Source: Methanobacterium sp. UBA410 (GTDB lineage: Archaea; Methanobacteriota; Methanobacteria; Methanobacteriales; Methanobacteriaceae). Taken from it: 39,577 nt of DNA. The notes beneath the pieces were generated by a model. That model made no database searches and was not told where the DNA came from. It saw only the letters and a program-made list of their open reading frames with translations. This document shows, piece by piece, positions 1-7,749 of this stretch (the stretch's first letter is position 1; the number at the start of each line of letters is the position of its first letter). The translations under genes and the position numbers were made by a program. The stretch lies in the NCBI GenBank assembly GCA_002498385.1, contig DAHH01000016.1, forward strand, positions 109,683-149,259, in the 5' to 3' direction.

Positions 1-58
1 CTTAAAGAAACTCAACCTTAAAGAAACTCAACCTTAAAGAAACTCAACCTTAAAAAAT
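1..58. repeat. 16-bp tandem repeat, about 3.5 copies
   Basis: The window opens with three perfect head-to-tail copies of CTTAAAGAAACTCAAC (1-16, 17-32, 33-48) and a decaying fourth copy from 49. The array may continue to the left of the window. It lies in AT-rich DNA upstream of the ferredoxin gene and shows no coding potential. The unit differs from the other tandem repeats in this window, so this looks like local slippage and not a dispersed element. Confidence 0.9.
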
Positions 59-344
59 TAAAATAATTCCAAGGCTTTCTTAGAGTTTAAAATATCTTAA
101 AGTTTGAGATATCTTAAATTTTTTCTGATTTTGTAGCCAACATCGTTTTAAATAGTGATTAAAACTCTATATTCTATTCAATTTAAAAGAAAAGATCTGA
201 TTTTCATTTAATACAAATTTAATTATTAAGTTAAGTTCAAAAAGTTAACAAACGTTAGAAAGTTAATAAATCATTTATTCGGTAGAAAATAGTTAAATCG
301 CTGAAAAGCCATTTATCACGGGAAAGTTTTTATCTACAACCAAC

Positions 345-353
345 TTATAAATA
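345..353 (+). promoter_or_regulatory. TATA box for the ferredoxin / geranylgeranyl reductase pair
   Basis: TTATAAATA matches the archaeal TATA consensus. It predicts transcription start near 375, about 28 nt before the ATG at 403. Apart from the 16-bp repeat at the left end and this box, the 1-387 stretch shows no gene: it is AT-rich with stops in all frames. Confidence 0.5.
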
Positions 354-402
354 CTAAGAAAGTTTAAAGAAGGTAATCTGAAAGAATATGAAGGTTGATA
401 AC

Positions 403-573
403 ATGAAGAAGATCAGTGAATGGTGCATGTACTGCGGGGAATGCGCAGGAGTATGTCCCCGTTCTTTAATTGAAGTCCACGAGACAGATTTAATATTCAA
501 CGAAGAAAACTGTAAAGACTGCAAATTATGCATACAAGTGTGCCCAGTACACGCTTTAATCAAAGAGGAATGA
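403..573 (+). CDS. 2[4Fe-4S] ferredoxin
   Basis: Small (56 aa) cytoplasmic electron carrier. Two classical cluster-binding motifs are visible: CMYCGECAGVCP near the N terminus and CKDCKLCIQVCP near the C terminus, that is CxxCxxCxxxCP twice, as in clostridial-type ferredoxins. An in-frame ATG at 388 would add five residues, but the ATG at 403 has the better ribosome site (AGGTTGAT 3 nt upstream) and sits at a normal distance from the TATA box. The reductase gene starts 17 nt downstream with its own Shine-Dalgarno, so the two are almost certainly one transcript. I infer that this ferredoxin supplies electrons to that reductase; a neighbouring ferredoxin is known to do this for the Methanosarcina acetivorans enzyme. 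Confidence 0.9.
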   Translation: MKKISEWCMYCGECAGVCPRSLIEVHETDLIFNEENCKDCKLCIQVCPVHALIKEE

Positions 574-590
574 TTAAGGAGATAGATATC

Positions 591-1778
591 ATGAAATTAA
601 TCGAAACTGATGTTCTTGTAATAGGTGCAGGTCCAGCCGGTTCGTCCGCTGCAAAACATGCAGCCCGGGGCGGTGCAGACGTGCTCATGATAGACAGAAA
701 ATCAGAGATAGGATCACCTAAACGATGCGCAGAAGGCGTTTCCAAGGAAGGGCTGAAAAAACTTGGCATTGAACCATCACCAAGATGGATCGCCAAGGAA
801 CTTAGCAACGTGCGCCTTGTGGCACCAGATGGAACCGATGTTAAACTCAACGAGGAAACTGTTAAACTGCCAGAGGCAGGATACATCCTTGAGAGGAAAG
901 TCTTTGACAAACACATGGCAATGGACGCTGCAAGGGAAGGGGCCAAAATAATGGTGAAAACCCTGGCCAAAGACCTTAAAAGGGAAGATGATTCCCTCGT
1001 TGTAACAGCTGAACGCATGGGTGAAACCTTCCAGATCAAAGCCAAGATCGTCATCGGAGCAGACGGCCCTGAATCAAGAATTGGAAGATTTGCAGGACTT
1101 AAAACTGCAGCCAAACCCAAAAATATGGAATCAGCAGCACAGTTTGAAATGGGAGGCGTGGAACTTGAAGACCCCAACTCCCTTGAATTCTACTTTGGAA
1201 GCGTTGCCCCTGGAGGGTACGCATGGATCTTCCCCAAGGGTGAAGACATAGCAAACGTTGGCCTCGGAGTTTTGGCAACTGAAACCGATAAAAGTGCATA
1301 CCAGCACCTTATGGAGTTCGTTGAGAACTGTCCTGCAACCCGAAATGCCCAGGCAGTTGAACTGAACGTTGGGGGAGACCCAGTGGGTGGAATGAACAAA
1401 AAACTGGTTACAGACAACCTCCTGGTAGTTGGAGATGCAGCAGGCCATGTTAACCCATTAACAGGCGGTGGAATAAACACTGCACTGGAAGCTGGATTGT
1501 ATGCCGGTGAAGTTGCAGCTGCAGCAGTTAAAGAGGGAGATTTCTCCAAAAAACGGCTTGAAGAATACCAGAAGCTGTGTGAAGAGAACATAGGTAAATC
1601 CTTTGACAAGTACCTCAAAGCCAAGGAGTACCTTCTAAGCCTTTCAGATGAGGAACTTGACGAAGTGGCCAAAGCATTCCAGAACGTGAAACTTGACAAT
1701 ATAAACACTAAAGAACTAATAAAATTGCTTGTGAAAGTTTCGCCAAAGGCTTTAGTGAAGTTAGGGAAAATATTTTAA
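591..1778 (+). CDS. digeranylgeranylglycerophospholipid reductase (geranylgeranyl reductase family flavoprotein)
   Basis: FAD enzyme (395 aa) that saturates the double bonds of the geranylgeranyl chains of archaeal ether lipids at the membrane. The N terminus carries the dinucleotide-binding motif VIGAGPAGSSAA (residues about 8-19). The family block RCAEGVSKEGL follows near residue 45, the substrate-pocket motif YAWIFPKG lies in the middle, and the second FAD motif is VVGDAAGHVNPLTGGGI. The open frame runs back to 528, but the ATG at 591 has a strong AAGGAGAT site and puts the Rossmann strand at the N terminus, so I use 591. The length is normal for the family. It follows the ferredoxin by 17 nt, which supports ferredoxin-dependent reduction. 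The exact substrate (phospholipid or earlier precursor) cannot be read from sequence. Confidence 0.93.
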   Translation: MKLIETDVLVIGAGPAGSSAAKHAARGGADVLMIDRKSEIGSPKRCAEGVSKEGLKKLGIEPSPRWIAKELSNVRLVAPDGTDVKLNEETVKLPEAGYILERKVFDKHMAMDAAREGAKIMVKTLAKDLKREDDSLVVTAERMGETFQIKAKIVIGADGPESRIGRFAGLKTAAKPKNMESAAQFEMGGVELEDPNSLEFYFGSVAPGGYAWIFPKGEDIANVGLGVLATETDKSAYQHLMEFVENCPATRNAQAVELNVGGDPVGGMNKKLVTDNLLVVGDAAGHVNPLTGGGINTALEAGLYAGEVAAAAVKEGDFSKKRLEEYQKLCEENIGKSFDKYLKAKEYLLSLSDEELDEVAKAFQNVKLDNINTKELIKLLVKVSPKALVKLGKIF

Positions 1779-1996
1779 TTAAAAACGATTTTTTTAATAT
1801 CAATTATTCCCTAATCTATTTTTCAATTTCTAATGAACTGATGAATTTTCACGCCTGCCAAGTTCTAGTTTTTAAATTAAAAAGTTCTAATTCTTAAATT
1901 AAGAAACTTTACTTTTAAATTTCAGCTTTATACCGTTTCTAGGTCATATATTGATGTATTAGCATCTCTTCATAAAACAATTTTTAGAAAAAAAAT

Positions 1997-2794
1997 TCAA
2001 ACTAGAATATAAATTATGCATATGAGGAAGAATATCATTGCAACCTGGTGATAGAGCACGTCAGCTAACCAAACCAGCTTATCTTTCTCAAAGAATAAAG
2101 AGAGGTAGAGTGGTACCGCTGCCACAAATGCAGGTAATACAGCCACTGAAAACTGTATCCAGTTCATATCTCCCCAGTAAAAAATGTAGACCAAACTTAA
2201 ACACCCAATTATGCCTGCAACGCTTGCCTGGCCCACCTTGGATTTGTACATTAAATAGGTTCCCATCCCAGCTACGTACATGAAAAAATAAACGCTTAAA
2301 GGTACCAGAAGAACGTTGCCAAGGAGGACTGAGCATGATGCAAGCCTCAACACTGTATTTGTGGCTGTGCTCGTGAAAGGGGCCAACAAAGTATTTTTAA
2401 GTCTTACAGGTGGCACCGTGTACACAACCTGGTTTAAAAGCATCAACGCCAGCAGAAACGTGAAAGCTGGTTTCATGGTTGTAAATGAAATTAAAAAAAC
2501 AGTGAAGATTAGAATCATGGAAAAGAGAAGTATCCATCTTTTTTCAACACTGTCCTGAACAAAGGCTCTTCCCATTTTTCTGTGGTCTTTAATGTCAGCC
2601 TCAATATCTGTGAGGTCGTTTAAACTGTAGAGAGCGCCCCACAATACACAAACCATGATAAGTCCCTCAAGTATTTCGTAAGAATTTTTGATGGTTATAT
2701 GGGCAAAATAAGCATAGGTAAGGGCTAAAAAATACATGTTAACAGTTTTAGAAGCCCATGTTATTCTCGTGGATTTTATAAGGGTCTTTATCAT
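1997..2794 (-). CDS. UbiA-family prenyltransferase, substrate unknown
   Basis: Integral membrane protein (265 aa from the chosen start) with about eight hydrophobic segments. The first aspartate motif of the UbiA superfamily is present as NDLTDIEAD, followed by a short basic loop (KDHRK), an arrangement closest to the decaprenylphosphate-phosphoribosyltransferase branch. I do not see a convincing second Asp-rich DxxxD motif in the C-terminal half, where UbiA enzymes normally have one. An ATG at 2836 would add 14 residues but has no ribosome site, whereas the ATG at 2794 follows AAGGGGAC. It is convergent with ggr and divergent from the rubredoxin fusion gene. Family membership is solid. The reaction is not: it could be lipid, quinone-like or polyprenyl-sugar chemistry. 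Confidence 0.8.
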   Translation of the reverse strand: MIKTLIKSTRITWASKTVNMYFLALTYAYFAHITIKNSYEILEGLIMVCVLWGALYSLNDLTDIEADIKDHRKMGRAFVQDSVEKRWILLFSMILIFTVFLISFTTMKPAFTFLLALMLLNQVVYTVPPVRLKNTLLAPFTSTATNTVLRLASCSVLLGNVLLVPLSVYFFMYVAGMGTYLMYKSKVGQASVAGIIGCLSLVYIFYWGDMNWIQFSVAVLPAFVAAVPLYLSLFFEKDKLVWLADVLYHQVAMIFFLICIIYILV

Positions 2795-2880
2795 GGATTG
2801 TCCCCTTAACTTATATCTCCAATTCCAAAACATCATTTATTAATAAATTTCAGCAGCATATGATTTTATTAATTTTCAAG

Positions 2881-2890
2881 TTTATAAATA
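2881..2890 (+). promoter_or_regulatory. TATA box for the rubredoxin-TPP enzyme gene
   Basis: TTTATAAATA lies 42 nt before the ATG at 2932, predicting a transcription start near 2910 and a short leader. The intergenic stretch 2795-2931 is shared with the divergent UbiA gene. Confidence 0.5.
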
Positions 2891-2931
2891 ACGTTAGATA
2901 TCAATGAAAATAAATCTCCTGGGGGACTTGA

Positions 2932-4716
2932 ATGGCAAAGTATAGATGTACAGTCTGCAACTATGTTTACGATGAGGAAGTTGAGGGTGTTAAATTCCGT
3001 GATCTACCTGAAAATTGGAGATGTCCTGTCTGCAACTCTCCAAAAAGTACTTATGTATTTTTATGTGAAGGTGAGTTATGTGAAAAAGTTGAAGTGAAAG
3101 AAGAAGAATCAACAGTTTCCGATGTTCTGGTTCGGCAGATGGTTGAATGGGGAGTGAACTACGTGTTTGGCATACCTGGTAGCTCATCCCTTGGAGTGGT
3201 TGAGGCCATCCGAAAGAACAAGGATATAAAATACGTGCAGGTGAGACATGAACAGACAGCTGCATTCATGGCATCTGCATATGGAAAGCTCACAGGACAC
3301 GTTGCAGCATGTTTGACCATTGCAGGTCCAGGAGCAACCAACCTTGCAACTGGACTCCATGATGCAGCTCTTGATCATTCACCTGTTCTTGCACTGACTG
3401 GCATGGTTACAAGACAGCTCATAGGACCTGGATCATTTCAGGAGATCGATCAGTACTCTTTTTTCGAACCCCTAACAGTTTTCAACAAGATCTTGATGTC
3501 TCCAGGCCAAACAGCAACTTTAACAACACTTGCAATTAAACATTCACTTCTTAAAAGGGGCGTTTCACACATTGGAATCCCCAACGATGTCCAGAAGTTA
3601 CCTTACACTTCCCCTGTAATTCCATTTAAGGGAAGAATGCCCAGTTCTGCCACCTCACAGCCAGATTTCCTCATCAGGAAGGCTGCGGAAGTTGTGGACA
3701 AGGCAGAAAGACCAGTTATAATCGCAGGTTTTGGGGGCATGGGGCATGGAAACGAACTTTTAGAACTTGCAGAGAAAATAAAAGCCCCCATAACCACAAC
3801 ATTCAGGGGAAAAGGAGTTATTGATGAGTACCATCCACTTTACGTTGGAAGTCACGGTACAATTGGTTCAACAGCATCTTCTGCCCTTGTTGAAGGTGCA
3901 GACCTCCTTATAGTTGTTGGATCATCCTTCTCAGAGATGACCCAGATCCCAGAGAAAAAAACCGTGCAGATCGACATGGACCCCATGATGATCGCCAGAC
4001 GGTACCCTGTTGAAGCAGCACTTCTTGGAAACTGTTCTGAGCTCCTACCAAAGCTTAGAGATAATGTTAAAGAGAGGGAAGATAATGTTTACCTTGAAAA
4101 AATAGGTGAACTGAAAAATGAATGGCTTGATCTTCTTAAAGAGGAGGCAGATCCATCAAAAACACCAATCAGACCCCAGTACATAATCAAAGTATTGAAC
4201 GAAAAGCTTGCAGACGATGCTGTGATTGCACTTGACGTTGGAGAGAACGGCTGGTGGTTCGGCAGGAATTTCTGGATGAAAAAGGGCCAGAAGATGTTAA
4301 TGTCAGGTTATTTGGCTTCAATGGGTTTTGGATTACCTGCAGCACTTACAGCCCAGCTTGTGTATCCTGAAAGACAGGTTGCCTGTATCACTGGTGACGG
4401 TGGTTTTTCAATGGTTATGGGAGAGTTCATGAACGCTGTGAAGTACCATTTACCTGTTAAGGTGTTTGTATTCAACAACAGCCAGTTTGGAATGATCATG
4501 CAGGAGCAGAAGGTTGAAAATTATCCCAACTGGCAGACAGACCTTTACAACTGCAGCTTTGCAGACTATGCAGATAACTGTGGCGGCATTGGAATAACTG
4601 TAAAATCCCCTGAAAAACTGGAAAGTGCCATTAGTAAAGCACTTTCAGTGAATGAACCTGTTGTTGTGGATATTGAAACTGATGCAAGGAGATTTATTCC
4701 GCTAGAGGAAAAATAA
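2932..4716 (+). CDS. rubredoxin fused to a pyruvate-oxidase-like thiamine diphosphate enzyme
   Basis: 594 aa, cytoplasmic. Residues 1-45 form a rubredoxin-type Fe site: Cys6-x2-Cys9 and Cys31-Pro-x-Cys34. The spacing between the pairs is about eight residues shorter than in free rubredoxin (usually Cys39/42), and two extra cysteines lie at about 45 and 50. From about residue 60 it is a complete TPP enzyme. The catalytic Glu is in RHEQTAAF, a PoxB-like GSFQE segment follows, then a central FAD/nucleotide-type domain, and the TPP/Mg motif starts at GDGGFSMVMGEF and ends at VFNN. This is the PoxB / acetolactate synthase superfamily. The fusion suggests that electrons from oxidative 2-oxoacid decarboxylation pass to the Fe(Cys)4 centre. 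The substrate is not decided by sequence: pyruvate oxidase-like, acetolactate synthase-like and other 2-oxoacid decarboxylases are all possible. A purine-rich GGGGGAC site precedes the ATG. Confidence 0.85.
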   Translation: MAKYRCTVCNYVYDEEVEGVKFRDLPENWRCPVCNSPKSTYVFLCEGELCEKVEVKEEESTVSDVLVRQMVEWGVNYVFGIPGSSSLGVVEAIRKNKDIKYVQVRHEQTAAFMASAYGKLTGHVAACLTIAGPGATNLATGLHDAALDHSPVLALTGMVTRQLIGPGSFQEIDQYSFFEPLTVFNKILMSPGQTATLTTLAIKHSLLKRGVSHIGIPNDVQKLPYTSPVIPFKGRMPSSATSQPDFLIRKAAEVVDKAERPVIIAGFGGMGHGNELLELAEKIKAPITTTFRGKGVIDEYHPLYVGSHGTIGSTASSALVEGADLLIVVGSSFSEMTQIPEKKTVQIDMDPMMIARRYPVEAALLGNCSELLPKLRDNVKEREDNVYLEKIGELKNEWLDLLKEEADPSKTPIRPQYIIKVLNEKLADDAVIALDVGENGWWFGRNFWMKKGQKMLMSGYLASMGFGLPAALTAQLVYPERQVACITGDGGFSMVMGEFMNAVKYHLPVKVFVFNNSQFGMIMQEQKVENYPNWQTDLYNCSFADYADNCGGIGITVKSPEKLESAISKALSVNEPVVVDIETDARRFIPLEEK

Positions 4717-5223
4717 GATTATAAAAAAATAAGTTTGTAAAATCATTAAATTTTAGATAATTTTTTAAATAAATTAGCTGGAAATAAATTAGCTAAAGAT
4801 TTAGATAAAACAGATGGATCATCCCATAAATAAAGTTGAATCCTCTTTAACCCCTGTTTGATGCTCGCAGTGTTGGTACTGTTTATTTCACAACTACTTC
4901 AAGTGGGATCATCTATAAATCATGTTATAAAAAGAAGTAAAAGTAAAGCTAAAATAAAAAATAAAGCTAAAAAATAAAGCTAAAACCTGAATTATTTTAT
5001 AAATCGTTGTAGAGTTGAATTATTTTATATAATTATTTTATAATTTAGGTTGGTACAAAATGAAACTAGATCAATCAGTCTTTATAGCTCAAACCACTTA
5101 AGATGTTCAAATTAATTCACCAGTGAATTTAATTATAATCCATGGAAAGTAACTTGAACATGAACATTTGAACAATAGAAATTTAGAGAAATTCAGAATC
5201 ATGAATAATCCGAGGAAAGACCA
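4717..5223. other. 507-bp intergenic region with A-rich short repeats
   Basis: No gene is supported. Three copies of a TAAAGCTAAAA motif occur near 4940-4985, and GAATTATTTTATA occurs twice near 4989-5028. GATCATC followed by ATAAAT recurs at about 4817 and 4908. The last part leads into the ArcS-like gene, whose ATG at 5224 follows CCGAGGAAAG. Confidence 0.5.
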
Positions 5224-6135
5224 ATGAAAGTTCCATGTATAACAGAAGAATCTCTCCACAGACCAGAAGCTCGTAGATGGAGGCAAAGAATGCGTTTGCT
5301 TGAACCTATGGGTGATGTTGTGGTGGTGCTGCCATGCAGTATGAAGAAACCTTACTCAACGTCCAAGTCCCACACTATATTTATGAGGGCCACAAAAAAG
5401 GTCCAGGAAGCAATTTTAACTTCCCCCTTTGGGGTTTGTCCCAGAGAAATGGAGCGAACTTATCCCATACAGTCCTACGATGCATCAACAACAGGGGACT
5501 GGTCCCATGAAGAGATAGATCTTATGGGGAAATGTTTAAAGGATTATGTTGGTGGAAAAAAGGTTATAGCACATGTTTCAGGAGGCTACAGGGAGACATG
5601 TGAGGCTTACCTCGACGATGCAGTTTACACCTGCCAGGATGGCAGAACAACCTCATGGGAGTCCATGGAAAACCTCAAAGTGGAATTAAAAAAGCATCCC
5701 AAGCTTAAATGGAAAGAAAAACGACTGCACGGTCTTCGATCTATTGCAAGATACCAGTTCAACACCCGTGCTGCAGATGCCCTTATACCCGACGGATCAA
5801 GGATCGTTGGAAGATTCAACCAGAGGATAATTCACAACAACGAGCAAATTGCAACCTTACTTTTTGAAACAGGATTTTACTCACTCAACATGAAAGGAGG
5901 AGAAATTCTCAACGATCTTGGCCAGAAATGGGTTAAAATTGATTTTGATCTTAAAACAAACACTGTTTTTGCACCTGGAGTTGTGGATGCAGATACAAGC
6001 ATAATTCCAAAGGATGAAGTGGTTGTTTTAAGGGATAATGAAGTGTTCGGGGTTGGTAAAGCCATTTTGAGCGGTAAAGAAATGAAGGATGCCAGTGTTG
6101 GAGTTGCGGTAAAGCTAAGACACAGGAAAAAGTAA
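5224..6135 (+). CDS. ArcS-like archaeosine synthase core (DUF5591) with PUA domain
   Basis: 303 aa. Residues 37-50 (PCSMKKPYSTSKSH) and 69-86 (FGVCPREMERTYPIQSYD) are the signature blocks of the DUF5591 / archaeosine synthase core, which converts preQ0 at position 15 of archaeal tRNA to archaeosine. The C-terminal ~80 residues (starting about ADALIPDG, ending VAVKLRHRKK) form a PUA RNA-binding domain. Full-length ArcS is normally much longer, with a TGT-like N-terminal part that is absent here, so this is the catalytic core plus RNA-binding tail. The missing part may be a separate gene elsewhere. It stands alone, with long intergenic regions on both sides. Family call is good. Whether it is the sole ArcS or a paralogue cannot be said. 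Confidence 0.75.
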   Translation: MKVPCITEESLHRPEARRWRQRMRLLEPMGDVVVVLPCSMKKPYSTSKSHTIFMRATKKVQEAILTSPFGVCPREMERTYPIQSYDASTTGDWSHEEIDLMGKCLKDYVGGKKVIAHVSGGYRETCEAYLDDAVYTCQDGRTTSWESMENLKVELKKHPKLKWKEKRLHGLRSIARYQFNTRAADALIPDGSRIVGRFNQRIIHNNEQIATLLFETGFYSLNMKGGEILNDLGQKWVKIDFDLKTNTVFAPGVVDADTSIIPKDEVVVLRDNEVFGVGKAILSGKEMKDASVGVAVKLRHRKK

Positions 6136-6520
6136 GGGAGCAACTGGAATAATAAAACAAAGTATAAATATCATGAACAGATCATAGAAAAACACGTTTA
6201 TTTCAGTACCATAAAAAAATATCAAAAACTTGTATTGAAGTAATAAACCCAATAAATCATGCAAACTTCATTAAAAGGGAATATTTTTAAATGAATATTC
6301 CAAATATGGATATTCTGACTAGATATTCTAACTAAAAAATAAATAAAAATATTTTGAATAGGATGAATATTTGAAAAATGATATCTTTAAGAAAATGAAA
6401 GAGTAGTTAACAAAAAAATGGATAGTTAACGTTTGATCATTTCCTAGAAATTCATTTTAAGGAAGAAAAACTAAAAAAAGTGTGCAATAAAAGTTATTGC
6501 CTAATTTTTTGAGGGATAAA
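6136..6520. other. 385-bp intergenic region with inverted and direct repeats
   Basis: No gene is seen. GGAATATT (6278-6285) and AATATTCC (6294-6301) form an 8-bp inverted repeat with an 8-nt loop. Immediately after come two adjacent 13-bp direct repeats, GATATTCTGACTA (6309-6321) and GATATTCTAACTA (6322-6334). The arrangement could be an operator or transcript-end structure, or just an AT-rich duplication. Confidence 0.5.
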
Positions 6521-6811
6521 ATGAGCGAAGATATAGCTGTAAAAATAAAAGAAGCACTTGCAAAGATACCTGATCCCCACATGGGAGTTAGTATTGTTGA
6601 ACTGGGAATTGTAGGCGACATTGAAGTTAACGAAGAAGAAAAAACTGCAAAAATTGTTATAATACCTACAAACCCAGGATGCATGAGTGCTGCCAACATA
6701 GCAATGCAGGCCAGGATCGAAGCTGAAAAACTCGACGAGATCGACAAGGCAGAGATAGTAATCGAAGGCCACATGATGGCAGACGCCATATGTGAAATGG
6801 TGAACAAGTAA
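6521..6811 (+). CDS. MIP18 / DUF59 family iron-sulfur assembly protein
   Basis: 96 aa, cytoplasmic. It shows the family signature IPDPHMGVSIVELGIV near the N terminus and the conserved cysteine segment TNPGCMSAANI, as in SufT, PaaD and MIP18 proteins that help insert Fe-S clusters. An in-frame TTG at 6497 would extend it, but the ATG at 6521 follows GAGGGAT and starts the domain at the usual place. The next gene begins directly after the stop (TAAATG), so they are translationally coupled. A role in Fe-S maturation is inferred from the family; the client protein is unknown. Confidence 0.85.
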   Translation: MSEDIAVKIKEALAKIPDPHMGVSIVELGIVGDIEVNEEEKTAKIVIIPTNPGCMSAANIAMQARIEAEKLDEIDKAEIVIEGHMMADAICEMVNK

Positions 6812-7357
6812 ATGGTTCACTGGAACATCGCCGCTGTGGTAGGTGTTCCTGGGGTTGGTAAAACATCACTGTGCAAAAGGGCATCCATGGAACTTGGATG
6901 CACCTACGTGAACTACGGAAAACTCATGCTTGAAGTGGCAAGGCAAGAAAGACTTGCATTCACCGATTCTGAAATGTTCAGTCTGGATATTGATGTTCAG
7001 CACCATATCTGGAGAGCTGCTGCAGAGAAGATCAAAGGGATGAACAACGTCATCGTTGACCTTCATGGAGTGGACCAGTCCAGTTTAGGTTACCTACTTT
7101 CTTTACCCATTGAAACCATATTCCCTGAAATCATAGTGATAATAGAATCAAGCTACTCAAACATAATGAAAAGGAGACTTGGTGATTCTTCCAAAACAAG
7201 GAAAATAGAAAATTTCAAAAGCTTGAAAAGTCATATGAAATTTCTACGAGGTTCTATGGCTGCATGTTCTGTTATTTTAGGTTGTACCTTTAAAGTACTG
7301 CAGAACAACAACTTCGATGATTGTCTCAGGGAACTGGTTGATATTTTAGGTGAATAA
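6812..7357 (+). CDS. archaeal adenylate-kinase-like P-loop protein (AdkA family)
   Basis: 181 aa. The N-terminal P-loop is GVPGVGKTSL (about residues 11-20). The following pattern matches archaeal adenylate kinases that interconvert AMP, ADP and ATP: VNYGKLMLEVA, the strand VIVDLHG, GYLLSLP, and an IIES...RR lid segment. Differences from typical AdkA are DLHG where DTH is usual and a less regular lid (RRLGDSSKTRKIE). It may therefore be a paralogue with another phosphate acceptor. The ATG abuts the DUF59 stop and uses a GGTGA inside that gene, so the pair is one operon. A Fe-S link is only a neighbourhood inference. Confidence 0.75.
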   Translation: MVHWNIAAVVGVPGVGKTSLCKRASMELGCTYVNYGKLMLEVARQERLAFTDSEMFSLDIDVQHHIWRAAAEKIKGMNNVIVDLHGVDQSSLGYLLSLPIETIFPEIIVIIESSYSNIMKRRLGDSSKTRKIENFKSLKSHMKFLRGSMAACSVILGCTFKVLQNNNFDDCLRELVDILGE

Positions 7358-7563
7358 CAGGTTAAACCGGTGTTTACACCATTTATGTTAATAAATTCAG
7401 ATATAATAATAAATTATGCCATGAAATGCTTCATATCCCTGAAAAATAAAATTTCAAGGGAAAAGAATATATATGATGAAGTCTAAATCTTGGATCTACC
7501 CTTACATGTTCTGCTTACATTTCTAAATTGGTGCAATACAACTTTAGATAGACATATTTATGG

Positions 7564-7636
7564 GGGCCCGTGGCTCAGGCGGTAGAGCGCACGGCTGATA
7601 ACCGTGAGGCCCTGGGTTCGAATCCCAGCGGGCCCA
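7564..7636 (+). tRNA. tRNA-Ile (GAT anticodon)
   Basis: A full cloverleaf can be folded. The acceptor stem is GGGCCCG (7564-7570) with CGGGCCC (7629-7635), and A7636 is the discriminator. The D stem is GCTC/GAGC, the anticodon stem CACGG/CCGTG with loop CTGATAA, and the T stem CTGGG/CCCAG with loop TTCGAAT. The anticodon GAT is at 7597-7599. CCA is not encoded and there is no intron. Confidence 0.97.
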
Positions 7637-7749
7637 TTTATCCTATTTTTAATTTCTATCAAAGTTTTTTTTATAAGGTTTTTACAGCTTTTGATTATAC
7701 AAATCTTCGCCCTTATCTGTTTATTAGTGTAAAGGTTTAAGAGTATGTG

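Noticed and set aside
560..1177. Long open frame opposite the geranylgeranyl reductase gene
   Set aside because: It lies entirely antisense to a strong conserved gene, has Ser/Leu-rich shadow composition and no ribosome site.
1190..1708. Second minus-strand open frame inside ggr
   Set aside because: Shadow of the ggr reading frame. No family features.
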